From Actinomycetota bacterium (GTDB lineage Bacteria > Actinomycetota > Actinomycetes > S36-B12): 64,000 nt of DNA. The stretch is from the NCBI GenBank assembly GCA_030645615.1, contig JAUSNB010000063.1, positions 148,716 to 212,715 on the forward strand, written 5' to 3'. This document shows, piece after piece, positions 44,993-57,787 of this stretch. The notes beneath the pieces were generated by a model that ran no database searches, was not told the origin of the DNA, and saw nothing but the letters and a program-made list of their open reading frames with translations. A program made the position numbers and the translations under genes. Within the stretch, counting starts at the first letter, position 1. Each line of letters opens with the position of its first letter.

Positions 44993-45047
44993 ACACCAGC
45001 AAGCAGCGTCAATCCCGGGGATCGAGAACGACGCCAGCTGCTGGTGT
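44993..45047 (-). terminator. Hairpin downstream of the GMC oxidoreductase gene
   Basis: ACACCAGCA (44993-45001) pairs with TGCTGGTGT (45039-45047), with a further inner CGTC/GACG pairing. It lies seven bases beyond the stop of the oxidoreductase gene and probably ends the guaB2-guaB3-gabD2-oxidoreductase transcript. The remaining gap to 44880 would hold the promoter of the DUF6777 gene; no clear hexamers stand out. Confidence 0.6.
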
Positions 45048-45053
45048 CGGCGG

Positions 45054-46751
45054 CTAGAGCACCTCGAGCGGCAGCCGCAGCGCGCCGGGCGCCGCCTGCG
45101 GAACGACGGGACTCATCGGTGCGACGGCCGGCACCCGCTGGTAAGGCTGGCCAAGGGCGGGTCGCGGGTCGGGCGCGCCCTTGTTGGGCCACAGCGCCAT
45201 AGCCCGCTCGGCCTGGGCGGTGATCGTGAGCGACGGGTTGACGCCGAGGTTGGCCGTGATGGCTGCTCCGTCAACGACGTGCAGCCCCGGGTGCCCGAAG
45301 GCCCGGTGGTAGGCATCGATGACGCCCGCGGATTCGTCGACGCCGATGGAGCAGCCCCCGACGAAATGCGCCGTCATGGCCGCGTCGAAGTTCTCGAAGA
45401 CGTTGCCACCGGCGACCCCATCGATCCTGAGGGCGATGCGCTGGACCACGTCGTGGGCCACCGGCAGGTAGGTCGGAGCCGGGGTGGACTCGTCCTGGCG
45501 GGTGGTCAGGTGCCAGCCCCGCAGGCGCGAGCGCCGACCCGTCAACGTCAACGAGTTGTCCACCGGTTGCATGACAAGGGCGATCACGGCCCGCTCGCTC
45601 CACCTACGCACGTCGAGCAGCCGGACGGCATCGGCCCGCTGGCGCACCAGCTCCGCCGCCCATGACTGCCAGCGCTTGCGGCCCGCCTGCGGGGTGGTGA
45701 GGATCGACTGGAGCAGTCCCATGGAGTTCGAGCCCTTGCCGTAGCGCACCGGCTCGACGTGCGTGTCCGCATCGGGGTAGAAGCTCGACGTGATGGCGAC
45801 GCCCTGGGTGAAGTCAGCCGACGTGGTCGTGCGGGCGACCGCCCCGAGGATCGACTCAGAGTTCGTCCGCGACAGCCGGCCGAGCGCGCGGGACAGGCGC
45901 GGCAGCCTGCCCTCGTCCTTCATCCGGTGCAGGAGCTTCTGGGTGTTGAACGTGCCTGCGGCCATGATGACGTGCTCGGCGCTGAGCCTGCGCACGCGCC
46001 GCTGGGTGCGCACGCCGGTTCGCCGGGTGTCGACGGTGTACCCCCCGCCGGCCCGTTCGCTGATCCCGGTGACGGTGGTCAGCGGGTAGATGGCCGCGCC
46101 GGCCGCCTCGGCCAGCGCGAGGTAGTTCTTGGGCAACGTGTTCTTGGCGTTGTGCCGGCAGCCCGTCATGCACTCACCGCACTGGATGCAGCCGGTGCGC
46201 TCCGGGCCGACTCCGCCGAAGAAGGGGTCGGGCCGAGTGATGCCCGGGCCGTCGCCGAAGTACACGCCCACCGGCGTGAGCCGGAACGTGTGGCCCACGC
46301 CCATCTCGTCGGCCACGGCCTTGATGATCTCGTCGCTGGGCGTCATGTGCGGGTTGAGCGTGACCCCGAGCATGCGGGCGGCCTGGTCGTAGTACGGCGC
46401 GAGCTCGTCCGCCCAGTCGGTGATGGCGCTCCACTGCGGGTCGTCGAAGAACCGCTTGCCGGGCACGTACAACGTGTTGGCGTACACGAGCGACCCACCG
46501 CCGACGCCCGCGCCGGCGAGAACCACGACGTCCTTGAGCAGGTGGATCCGCTGGATGCCGAACAGGCCCAGGCTCGGCGCCCATAGGAAGTCGCGCAGCC
46601 GCCACGAGGTCTTCGGGAACTCGTCGTCGGCGAACCGCCGGCCCGCCTCGACGACTCCGACGCGGTAGCCCTTCTCGGCAAGCCGGAGCGCTGCGACCGA
46701 CCCACCGAAGCCCGACCCGACGATGAGGACGTCGAGGTCGAATTGGGCCAC
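45054..46751 (-). CDS. GMC-family oxidoreductase, ChoD (cholesterol-oxidase-like) type
   Basis: A 565-residue FAD-dependent oxidoreductase. The dinucleotide motif GSGFGGSVAALRLAEKG is near residue 12. A cysteine cluster CIQCGECMTGC near residue 190 is typical of the ChoD subgroup rather than classical cholesterol oxidases. VDGAAITANLGVNPSLTITA near the C-terminus is the GMC C-terminal signature. Its place downstream of guaB2-guaB3 matches Rv3409c of Mycobacterium, whose substrate is still uncertain. There is no signal peptide. It follows the aldehyde dehydrogenase by nine bases. Confidence 0.85.
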   Translation of the reverse strand: MAQFDLDVLIVGSGFGGSVAALRLAEKGYRVGVVEAGRRFADDEFPKTSWRLRDFLWAPSLGLFGIQRIHLLKDVVVLAGAGVGGGSLVYANTLYVPGKRFFDDPQWSAITDWADELAPYYDQAARMLGVTLNPHMTPSDEIIKAVADEMGVGHTFRLTPVGVYFGDGPGITRPDPFFGGVGPERTGCIQCGECMTGCRHNAKNTLPKNYLALAEAAGAAIYPLTTVTGISERAGGGYTVDTRRTGVRTQRRVRRLSAEHVIMAAGTFNTQKLLHRMKDEGRLPRLSRALGRLSRTNSESILGAVARTTTSADFTQGVAITSSFYPDADTHVEPVRYGKGSNSMGLLQSILTTPQAGRKRWQSWAAELVRQRADAVRLLDVRRWSERAVIALVMQPVDNSLTLTGRRSRLRGWHLTTRQDESTPAPTYLPVAHDVVQRIALRIDGVAGGNVFENFDAAMTAHFVGGCSIGVDESAGVIDAYHRAFGHPGLHVVDGAAITANLGVNPSLTITAQAERAMALWPNKGAPDPRPALGQPYQRVPAVAPMSPVVPQAAPGALRLPLEVL

Positions 46752-46760
46752 GGGAGGAAC

Positions 46761-48326
46761 CTACTTCAGGCCGAGGCGCTTCATCGCCACCATCACCGCG
46801 CCAAGGCTGCCCAGCCACTGCTCGTCGCTGAGGCCGAAGGGCGCGCCGAAGCCGAGTAGCCGCTGGGTGCCGACGGTCTGCGATTCGGTGTACTTCAGCA
46901 GGCCCTCATCGCCGTGCCGCCGGCCCAGGCCCGAGTCACCCATGCCGCCCATCGGGGAGCGGGTGGTGGACCACGCCGGCCCATAGCCTTCGTTGACGTT
47001 GACCGTGCCCGCCTTGAGGCGCAGCGCGATCGCTTGCCCCGCTCGCCGATCGCGGGTGACCACCGCTGCGTTCAACCCGAACCGGGTGTCGTTGGCACGC
47101 TCGACGGCCTCGTCGTCCGAGGCGACCGGGTACAGGGCCACCACGGGTCCGAACGTCTCGTCCTGGCATAGGGCCATCTCGTCGGTCACGCCAGCCAGGA
47201 TGGTTGCCTCGACGTAGTTGGGGCCGACATCCGGCCTGGCCCGGCCGCCGGCCAGGACCGTGGCGCCACGGCGCACCGCGTCGTCGACGTGGGCCATCAC
47301 GCGATCGAGCTGCCGTTGCGAGATCAATGAACCGATATCGGCGCCCCACCCGACGCCAGGCCGCATGCGCAGCCCGGTCGCCCGTGCGGCGAATGCCTCG
47401 GCGAACGCCTCGTACACGTCCTGATGGACGTAGATGCGCTCCATCGAGATGCACAGCTGACCCGAGTTCGCGAAGGATGCCCGCGATGCGATCTCCGCCG
47501 CACGGGAGACATCTGCATCAGCCCTGATGATCATCGCGTTCTTGCCGCCGAGCTCGAGAGAGCAGCCGATCAACCGCTCACCGCACCGCGCAGCGACCTC
47601 GCGGCCCACCCGCGTGGATCCGGTGAACATGACGTAGTCGACGCGATCGATCACCATCGGGCCGACCACGGGACCGTCGCCGGTCACGACCCGCACGACA
47701 TCGTCAGGGACGCCGGCCTCGACCATGACGTCAACGACCCACAGCGCGGTCAATGTCGTCTGGACATCCGGCTTGATGACGACGGCATTGCCGGCGATGA
47801 GGGCCGGTATGGCGTCGCTCGCCGCTAGCGTCAACGGATAGTTCCAGGGAGCCAGGAAGCCAACGACACCCTTCGGGTGCTGCACCTGGACGGCACCGAC
47901 CAGCAGGGGAAGTCCGCCGCGATGGCGCCTGGGACTGAGCAGGCGGGCGGCATCGCGCGCGTAGTGCCGTGCGTTCAGGCAGACATCGAGGAGTTCCTCC
48001 ATGGCATCGCGTCGCGCCTTGCCGGTCTCCCACTGGACGATGTCAAGGACCTCGTTGCGCCGGCGCATGACGAGGTCGTGGAAGCGGAGCATGATGCGGC
48101 TGCGCTCGCGCAGCGGCGTGCGCGCCCATGCCCGCTGGCCAGCACGCAGGCCCGTGATGCACGACTCGACGTCGGTCTCATCCGACAGCGGCAGGTCGTA
48201 CAGCGGGCGCCCGTCGAAGGGGGCCTCGATGGTCAGCCGGGCCGCTCCTGGGGCGACCGCGGCATGGGCCATGAGCCGCTCGACGAGTCCGTCCGGCAGC
48301 CGCGACCCCACCTGGACGTCGGTCAT
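46761..48326 (-). CDS. gabD2: Succinate-semialdehyde dehydrogenase (GabD2-like)
   Basis: A 521-residue aldehyde dehydrogenase. Catalytic glutamate in LELGGKNA and cysteine in NSGQLC are in place, with FLAPWNYP and FTGSTRVGR for cofactor binding. Sequence style (MGGMGDSGLGRRHGDEG, C-terminal KYTESQTV) fits the actinobacterial GabD2 group that makes succinate from succinate semialdehyde. The start overlaps guaB3 by four bases. The link to IMP dehydrogenase genes is positional, with no obvious metabolic reason. Confidence 0.8.
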   Translation of the reverse strand: MTDVQVGSRLPDGLVERLMAHAAVAPGAARLTIEAPFDGRPLYDLPLSDETDVESCITGLRAGQRAWARTPLRERSRIMLRFHDLVMRRRNEVLDIVQWETGKARRDAMEELLDVCLNARHYARDAARLLSPRRHRGGLPLLVGAVQVQHPKGVVGFLAPWNYPLTLAASDAIPALIAGNAVVIKPDVQTTLTALWVVDVMVEAGVPDDVVRVVTGDGPVVGPMVIDRVDYVMFTGSTRVGREVAARCGERLIGCSLELGGKNAMIIRADADVSRAAEIASRASFANSGQLCISMERIYVHQDVYEAFAEAFAARATGLRMRPGVGWGADIGSLISQRQLDRVMAHVDDAVRRGATVLAGGRARPDVGPNYVEATILAGVTDEMALCQDETFGPVVALYPVASDDEAVERANDTRFGLNAAVVTRDRRAGQAIALRLKAGTVNVNEGYGPAWSTTRSPMGGMGDSGLGRRHGDEGLLKYTESQTVGTQRLLGFGAPFGLSDEQWLGSLGAVMVAMKRLGLK

Positions 48327-49435
48327 GCCGTGATGACCATCTCGACGCGCTGGAACTCCTTGACATCGCTATAGCCCGTCGTGGCCATGGCCTTGCGCAG
48401 GGCACCGACGATGTTCATCGTCCCGTCGGCGCTCGTCGACGGGCCGTGCAGAACCTGCCCGAACGTTCCCACGGTCGGCGTGAGGTGGCGCTCCCCGCGC
48501 GGCAGCCGAGGATGCCACGCCTCGGCGCCCCAGTGCGCCCCCCGCCCCGGGGCATCGGATGCTCGTGACAGTGCAGTGCCGAGCATGGCCGCATCGGCAC
48601 CGCACGCGAAGGCCTTGACCACGTCGCCACTGCGGCCCATCGATCCGTCTGCGATGACATGCACGTAGCGCCCGCCCGATTCGTCGAGGTAGTCGCGCCG
48701 CGCGGCAGCGACGTCGGCGACAGCGCTGGCCATCGGCACCCACACCCCGATCACGTCAGCCGTCGTGTGCGAGGCCCCACCGCCGAATCCGACCAGCACC
48801 CCTGCAGCGCCTGTGCGCATGAGGTGCAGGGCCGCCTGGTAGGTGGCACAGCCGCCGACGATGACCGGGACGTCGAGCTCGTGGATGAACTTCTTGAGGT
48901 TGAGCGGCACGCCGTCCGTGGACACGTGCTCGGCGGACACCGTGGTGCCGCGGATCACGACGATGTCCGCGCCGGACTGCGAGGCGAGCGGGGCGAGCCG
49001 GGCCGTCGCCTGGGGTGAGATCCCGACAGCGACCGTGATCCCCGCCGCCTTCATCTCCGCGATCCGGGCCGCGACGAGGCCCGCATCGACGGGGCGGGCT
49101 GCGTAGACCTCCTGCATCCGGGGGGTGACCGCATCGGTCGGCAGCCCGGCGATCTCGGCGAGAAGCGGCTCGGGGTCCTCGTAGCGGCCCCACAGCCCCT
49201 CGAGGTTGAGCACGGCGAGGACGCCGAGGCCGGCCAGGGTCGCCGCGCTCTGCGGGGAGACCACGGAGTCCATGGGGGCGGCCAGCAGCGGGGTGTCGAA
49301 GCGGTAGGCGTCGATCGTCCACGCGGTCGTCACCGCCTCGGAATCCCTGGTCCGTCGGCTCGGTGCGATCGCGACCTCGTCGAATGAATAGCCGCGGCGG
49401 GCGCGCTTGGCCCCACCGATCTGCATGTCGGTCAA
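48323..49435 (-). CDS. guaB3: GuaB3 family IMP-dehydrogenase-related protein
   Basis: A 370-residue TIM-barrel protein related to IMP dehydrogenase but without CBS domains. The region where IMPDH carries its catalytic cysteine loop reads GFGGGASHTT, so the cysteine is missing, as in actinobacterial GuaB3 proteins; some of these are reported to act as GMP reductases or to have other roles. The C-terminal signature SMGRSGDVVKAFACGADAAM is intact. A TTG start at 49435 has AAAGGA nine bases upstream; an ATG four codons later is possible. It follows guaB2 by 25 bases. Confidence 0.9.
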   Translation of the reverse strand: MTDMQIGGAKRARRGYSFDEVAIAPSRRTRDSEAVTTAWTIDAYRFDTPLLAAPMDSVVSPQSAATLAGLGVLAVLNLEGLWGRYEDPEPLLAEIAGLPTDAVTPRMQEVYAARPVDAGLVAARIAEMKAAGITVAVGISPQATARLAPLASQSGADIVVIRGTTVSAEHVSTDGVPLNLKKFIHELDVPVIVGGCATYQAALHLMRTGAAGVLVGFGGGASHTTADVIGVWVPMASAVADVAAARRDYLDESGGRYVHVIADGSMGRSGDVVKAFACGADAAMLGTALSRASDAPGRGAHWGAEAWHPRLPRGERHLTPTVGTFGQVLHGPSTSADGTMNIVGALRKAMATTGYSDVKEFQRVEMVITA

Positions 49436-49460
49436 AGAACTTCGTCCTTTCGGTAGGCGA

Positions 49461-51928
<2,468 letters not shown>

Positions 51929-51997
51929 GGCCACATTGTGGGACCCGGTCGACCGATGCGCATGGCGAGCGCGCCGCGCATTCGTCAAGATTGGATG

Positions 51998-52026
51998 TTG
52001 ACCAACTTATGGCGCGATTGTATGGT
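51998..52026 (+). promoter_or_regulatory. Sigma70-like promoter of whiB
   Basis: TTGACC (51998-52003) and TATGGT (52021-52026) are separated by 17 bases and lie about 30 bases upstream of the whiB start. Both hexamers are close to consensus. The region is shared with the divergent MerR-type gene, whose start codons lie 60-70 bases to the left. Confidence 0.65.
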
Positions 52027-52056
52027 GGGGGGACACGACACAGACGGAGGACCACC

Positions 52057-52353
52057 ATGGCGGACGTTTCGCGGCTTCCCGGCCCCAATGCAGACCTGTG
52101 GGACTGGCAGATGGCAGGCGCGTGCCGCGGGGAGGACCCCAGCTTGTTCTTCCACCCCGAGGGCGAGCGTGGACCGGCGCGCGACAACCGCGAGGCGGCC
52201 GCCAAGGCGGTGTGCGCAACGTGCCCCGTGCTGGCCGAGTGCGCGGCCCACGCCCTGGCCGTCCGTGAGCCGTACGGGGTATGGGGCGGCATGTCGGAGG
52301 ACGACCGCGAGGCCTTCTACCGTCGCAGCCGCCGCCTCGCGCAGGTGTCCTAG
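52057..52353 (+). CDS. WhiB-family iron-sulfur regulator
   Basis: A 98-residue WhiB-like protein. The four [4Fe-4S]-binding cysteines are C23, C53, C56 and C62 in the C-x29-C-x2-C-x5-C arrangement, followed by GVWGGMSEDDR, the loop that contacts sigma factor. The C-terminal RRSRR is the DNA-binding basic patch. The ATG at 52057 has GGAGG eight bases upstream. The location beside groEL1 and guaB2 matches WhiB3/WhiD of Mycobacterium/Streptomyces, regulators of redox response or sporulation; orthology is inferred from synteny. Confidence 0.93.
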   Translation: MADVSRLPGPNADLWDWQMAGACRGEDPSLFFHPEGERGPARDNREAAAKAVCATCPVLAECAAHALAVREPYGVWGGMSEDDREAFYRRSRRLAQVS

Positions 52354-52357
52354 ACGA

Positions 52358-52420
52358 ATCGAGTGGGCAGTTGTTGATGGCGCGGCCTCAAGGGCCGCGC
52401 CCAACAACTGCCCACTCGAT
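52358..52420. terminator. 28-pair bidirectional hairpin between whiB and groEL1
   Basis: ATCGAGTGGGCAGTTGTTG (52358-52376) pairs perfectly with 52402-52420. A two-base bulge leads into an inner GGCGCGGCC/GGCCGCGCC stem closed by a five-base loop. It lies between the convergent whiB and groEL1 genes and should stop transcription in both directions. No U-tract is present. Confidence 0.85.
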
Positions 52421-52449
52421 GTTGTGGGCGAAACTAAGTCGCCTGGGTG

Positions 52450-54081
<1,632 letters not shown>

Positions 54082-54152
54082 TCAGTGCTCCCCAAACAGG
54101 TGTGGTGTGACGGTGCGGCCCGCCGCGCTGGAGCGCGACGGGCCGGACTGCA

Positions 54153-54452
54153 CTACTTCTCGACGATGGCGAGGACGTCGCGAGCAGAGAGGAGCAGGTA
54201 CTCCTCGCCGTCGTACTTGACCTCGGTGCCGCCGTACTTGCTGTAGATAACGACGTCGCCGACCTTGATGTCGAGCGGGATCCGCTTGGCGCCATCGTCG
54301 TCGAACCGGCCAGGGCCGACCGCCAGGACCTTGCCCTCCTGGGGCTTCTCCTTGGCGGTGTCGGGAATCACGAGGCCGGACGCGGTCGTCTGCTCGGCGT
54401 CCAGGGTCTGGACCAGAATGCGGTCCTCGAGCGGCTTGATGGAGACCGACAC
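54153..54452 (-). CDS. groS: Co-chaperonin GroES
   Basis: A 99-residue co-chaperonin. [12 protein letters not shown] opens the fold; the mobile loop lies in [19 protein letters not shown], and [23 protein letters not shown] is the family signature. The GTG start at 54452 has GGAGG eight bases upstream. It is the first gene of groES-groEL1, under two CIRCE elements. Confidence 0.96.
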   Translation of the reverse strand: MSVSIKPLEDRILVQTLDAEQTTASGLVIPDTAKEKPQEGKVLAVGPGRFDDDGAKRIPLDIKVGDVVIYSKYGGTEVKYDGEEYLLLSARDVLAIVEK

Positions 54453-54505
54453 GATTACATCCTCCGGTGCTGTCGATGGGCCGCCCTGGTCGGGCGGCTG
54501 ATGAG

Positions 54506-54532
54506 TTGGCAGTCCCCGGTGGGGAGTGCCAG
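54506..54532 (-). promoter_or_regulatory. Second CIRCE-like HrcA operator
   Basis: TTGGCAGTC-N9-GAGTGCCAG matches the CIRCE consensus TTAGCACTC-N9-GAGTGCTAA at seven of nine positions in each arm, with exact nine-base spacing. It covers the expected transcription start of the promoter just upstream and lies 54 bases before the groES start. Confidence 0.8.
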
Positions 54533-54537
54533 ATCCG

Positions 54538-54566
54538 ACAGTACGCACCCATTAGCACTCCGTCAA
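54538..54566 (-). promoter_or_regulatory. groES promoter
   Basis: On the minus strand TTGACG (54566-54561) and TACTGT (54543-54538) are 17 bases apart. The -35 hexamer lies inside the nine-base spacer of the first CIRCE element, so HrcA binding would block RNA polymerase. Confidence 0.7.
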
Positions 54567-54578
54567 GTTGAGTGCCAG
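54552..54578 (-). promoter_or_regulatory. CIRCE HrcA operator
   Basis: TTAGCACTC-N9-GAGTGCCAG: the left arm is a perfect match to CIRCE and the right arm matches at seven of nine positions. It overlaps the groES -35 element. HrcA itself is not in the window. Confidence 0.92.
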
Positions 54579-54616
54579 CAACGTGGGCACGGGCGGGACC
54601 GCGCCGATGGCCCACA

Positions 54617-55843
54617 ATGTCCGGCGTGGACATTGCCACGGCGCGTTGGCTGGCGACCCCCGATGGCCTGGCGGCAATCGAGGCGGCCGCGGCTCGTGGC
54701 CCTGAGCCCCTTGCTGCGGCGGCGACCCTGCGCCGGGACCGCCCCCACCTCTCCCCCGGCCAGGCCAGTGCCGCCCTCGAGCAGGCCGACCTGCGGCGGT
54801 TGGCCCTCGAGCGGTACGGCATCGACGCGCAGCGCCTCCTGCTCACGCGGGCCGGACTCGAGCAGGCCACCCGTCCCGGGATCGCCGCGCACCGGGCCGC
54901 GCTGCTCCGCGCCAGCGGCGTCGCCCGCGTCCTGGACCTGACGGCCGGACTGGGCTTTGACGCAGCAGCGTGCGCGGCCGCGGGCATGGCGGTCCGGGCC
55001 CTTGAGCGTGACCCGGTCACGGCGGCGCTCTGCCGGCACAACTGGCCGCTGGTCGAGGTCGTCGATGCGGACGCGACCGAGGCGCAGGTGCTCGCTGCCG
55101 AGGTCGAGCGGCTCGCCCCGACCGACGCGGTGTTCGCCGATCCGGCCCGGCGCGACGCGGACGGACCCCGCGACGCCCGCCTGCGGGCGATGCCCGAACG
55201 TGACCCGGCCCGCTGGGCTCCGCCGTGGCCCTGGCTGGTCGCGCTGCCACACCCACGTGTTGCCGCCAAGGTCGCCCCGTCGCTGGCCGTCCCGGCCGGG
55301 TGGCACGCCGAGTGGTCAAGCGTGCACCGCGTGGTGGTGGAGTGCGCCCTCTACTCGTGGCCGGTCTTCGCCGAGGAGCGGCGCGCCGTCGTCTGGGCCG
55401 GTGGCGAGGCCGTCGTCGTCCCGACCGGCTCGCCCGGGCCGGCGGCACCGGCCGATGCGTTGGGCGACTGGCTGTACGAACCAGACCCCGCCGTGGTGAA
55501 GGCCGGCGCGGTCGCCACCGTGCTCGCGGATCACCCGCAGGTCCGGCCGCTCGGCCCGCACAGCACCTGGCTCACCGGCCCCGAGGCGCGGCTCGGGCTG
55601 GCGGTCCGTGGCTTCGAGGTGGTCAGCCAGCTTGACGGAAGCGAGCGCCAGCAGCGCCGCCGGCTGGACGAGCTGGCCGTCGCCGCCCTGACGGTCAAGT
55701 CCCGTGACACCGGGGTCGCGCCCGCCACGGTCCTGCGCGGGCTGGGCAGGCGCGAAGGCGCCGGGCATGTCCTCGTGCTCACCCGGCTGGGCGATCGGTC
55801 GATCAGGGTGCTGTGCCGGCCAGCACGCGGGCTACCTGCCTGA
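54617..55843 (+). CDS. Class I SAM-dependent methyltransferase with THUMP-like domain
   Basis: A 408-residue protein. Methyltransferase motif I is VLDLTAGLGFDAAACAAAG near residue 100, followed by ALERDP (motif II) and AVFADPARRD (a motif IV-like DPAR, suggesting a base or RNA amine target). The C-terminal third resembles the THUMP-like domain of actinobacterial proteins of this type. The ATG at 54617 (MSGVDIATARW) is preferred. It diverges from groES, with its start about 40 bases from the first CIRCE. The last 41 bases overlap the convergent homocysteine methyltransferase gene. Probable RNA methyltransferase; target unknown. Confidence 0.8.
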   Translation: MSGVDIATARWLATPDGLAAIEAAAARGPEPLAAAATLRRDRPHLSPGQASAALEQADLRRLALERYGIDAQRLLLTRAGLEQATRPGIAAHRAALLRASGVARVLDLTAGLGFDAAACAAAGMAVRALERDPVTAALCRHNWPLVEVVDADATEAQVLAAEVERLAPTDAVFADPARRDADGPRDARLRAMPERDPARWAPPWPWLVALPHPRVAAKVAPSLAVPAGWHAEWSSVHRVVVECALYSWPVFAEERRAVVWAGGEAVVVPTGSPGPAAPADALGDWLYEPDPAVVKAGAVATVLADHPQVRPLGPHSTWLTGPEARLGLAVRGFEVVSQLDGSERQQRRRLDELAVAALTVKSRDTGVAPATVLRGLGRREGAGHVLVLTRLGDRSIRVLCRPARGLPA

Positions 55844-56744
55844 TCGAGCGGGCATCCGTGCCACAGCAGCCGCCAATGGCAGTGGCGCCGGCGCCGTGCC
55901 ACCGACGGACGAGATCGTCGGCGAACACCCCACCTTCGGCCACCTCGCCGGACCACGCGCCCGTGGTCGCGTCCCACGTGCCGCCCGCATTCGGGTAGAT
56001 AACGATGGGCAGATCGGTGGCGGCACGTACCCGGGTCACCAGCGCCAGGACGTGGCGCGGATCGGTGCAGTTGATTCCCACCGCGACCACGGAGGGCGAT
56101 TCGGCAGCGACGCGAACGGCCTCCTCGATGGGCTGCCCGGCGCAGGTGCGCGCCTCGTCGGCCGCGGAGAACGTCATCCACGCCGGCACCTCCGGGACCG
56201 CCTCGAGCGCCTCCACGACGGCCCGGGCCTCATCGACGTCGGGGATGGTCTCGACGGCGAAGAGGTCGGGCGAGGATGCCGCCAGGATCTCCAGTCGTGG
56301 CCGGTGGAAGTCCACCAAGTCCTCGTGGGACAGGCCATAGCGTCCGCGGTACTCCGACCCGTCGTGCAGGACGGCGCCGTACGGCCCGATGCTGGCAGCC
56401 ACCCGCACGGCAGAGCGGCCGGCGGCACCTCCATCCGCCGCGTGCCGCGCCACCGTCACGCTGGCCGCGAGAGCAGCATCGGCCTGCGACTGGGCCAGGC
56501 CCTCGGCGCGAAAGCCCAGCCGGGAGACCTGGTAGCTGGCCGTGATGACGACGGTCGCACCGGCGTCGACGAATGCCGCGTGCGCCCGGGCGACCGCCCC
56601 GGGGTCATCCAGCAATGCACGCGCGGTCCACAGTCGGCCGGACATGTCCGCACCGTGACTGGTCAGCTGGGTCGAGAGCCCGCCGTCGACCACGACAGGG
56701 CCAGCGCCGAAGAGCCCGGCCCACCTGTCGATCGCCGTCACCAT
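55803..56744 (-). CDS. Homocysteine S-methyltransferase family protein
   Basis: A 313-residue zinc-dependent methyltransferase barrel. It starts [13 protein letters not shown] with [10 protein letters not shown], the family N-terminal signature. Zinc-binding cysteines are visible in VGINCTDP and in the C-terminal GGCCGTD. Members use S-methylmethionine or S-adenosylmethionine to methylate homocysteine (MmuM-like). The ATG at 56744 overlaps the tsaD stop by seven bases, so it is appended to the tsa operon. Confidence 0.88.
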   Translation of the reverse strand: MVTAIDRWAGLFGAGPVVVDGGLSTQLTSHGADMSGRLWTARALLDDPGAVARAHAAFVDAGATVVITASYQVSRLGFRAEGLAQSQADAALAASVTVARHAADGGAAGRSAVRVAASIGPYGAVLHDGSEYRGRYGLSHEDLVDFHRPRLEILAASSPDLFAVETIPDVDEARAVVEALEAVPEVPAWMTFSAADEARTCAGQPIEEAVRVAAESPSVVAVGINCTDPRHVLALVTRVRAATDLPIVIYPNAGGTWDATTGAWSGEVAEGGVFADDLVRRWHGAGATAIGGCCGTDARSIRQVARVLAGTAP

Positions 56745-57787
56745 GACGACCGGGTAACCGACATGGTCGATGTCGTCGCGAAGTCCAGTCCGGACGGTGG
56801 CACGCCGGCAGCCGCGAGGCGGGCCCCGAGCGCGGCGATCATGGCCCCGTTGTCGGTGCACAGTCCCGGACTGGGCACGCGCAGGGACAACCCGGCTGCT
56901 GCGCACCGCTCCTGGGCCATGGCCCGCAGCCGAGAGTTCGCGGCGACGCCCCCTCCGAGGACGAGGTCGCGCACGCCCCGGTCGCGGCAGGCCGCCACGG
57001 CCTTGGCCGTGAGCACATCCGCAATGGCCTCCTGGCACGACGCGGCGACGTCTGCGACCGGAACCGGTTCACCCGCCGCCTCCCGGGCCCGGACCCAACG
57101 GGCCACCGCGGACTTCAGGCCGGAGAACGAGAAGTCGTACGGGTGCTGCGCCAGGTCCCCCGGCGCGCTGAGGCCGCGCGGGAACGCGATTGCCTCAGGA
57201 TCGCCATCGAGGGCTGCCCGGTCGATCCATGGCCCGCCCGGGAACGGCAGGCCGAGCAGCCGGGCCACCTTGTCGAACGCCTCTCCCGCCGCGTCGTCGA
57301 GCGTCTGGCCGAGCGGCTCGATGGTGGTGGCGTCATCCGTGACGAGCAGCAGTGACGAGTGGCCCCCCGACACCAGCAGGCCGATGACAGGGTCCGGCAG
57401 CCGGCCATGCTCGAGTTCGTCCACGATCACGTGCCCGGCCAGGTGGTTGACTCCATAGACCGGGATGCCCAGGCCGACCGCCAGCGCCTTGGCAGCGGCG
57501 ACGCCGACGAGCAGCGCGCCGACGAGACCGGGACCCGCGGTGACCGCGATCGCGTCGACCTCGCCGAGGCGGATACCCGCGTCGGCGCACGCGCGGTCAA
57601 GGGCGGGAGCGATCGCCTCCAGGTGCGCCCGGCTGGCAACCTCGGGGACAACGCCGCCGAACCGGGCCTGCTCGTCCACGCTGGACGCGATCTCGTTGGC
57701 GAGCAGGACGCTGCCGCGGACCAGGCCCACGCCGGTCTCGTCGCACGACGTCTCGATCCCCAGGACCAGCGGGCCGTCGGCGCTCAA
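56738..57787 (-). CDS. tsaD: tRNA N6-adenosine threonylcarbamoyltransferase
   Basis: A 349-residue Kae1/Qri7-family enzyme that, with TsaB and TsaE, transfers threonylcarbamoyl to A37 of tRNAs reading ANN codons. [15 protein letters not shown] opens the ASKHA fold, and the metal-binding HxxxH is in VNHLAGH. The substrate-binding GGHSSLLLV and [11 protein letters not shown] motifs are present. It overlaps rimI by four bases. Confidence 0.97.
   Translation of the reverse strand: MSADGPLVLGIETSCDETGVGLVRGSVLLANEIASSVDEQARFGGVVPEVASRAHLEAIAPALDRACADAGIRLGEVDAIAVTAGPGLVGALLVGVAAAKALAVGLGIPVYGVNHLAGHVIVDELEHGRLPDPVIGLLVSGGHSSLLLVTDDATTIEPLGQTLDDAAGEAFDKVARLLGLPFPGGPWIDRAALDGDPEAIAFPRGLSAPGDLAQHPYDFSFSGLKSAVARWVRAREAAGEPVPVADVAASCQEAIADVLTAKAVAACRDRGVRDLVLGGGVAANSRLRAMAQERCAAAGLSLRVPSPGLCTDNGAMIAALGARLAAAGVPPSGLDFATTSTMSVTRSSW

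Noticed and set aside
56745-57038. In-frame extension upstream of the homocysteine methyltransferase
   Set aside because: It lies inside tsaD in another frame and reads as Arg/Pro-rich noise; the conserved domain begins just after the ATG at 56744.
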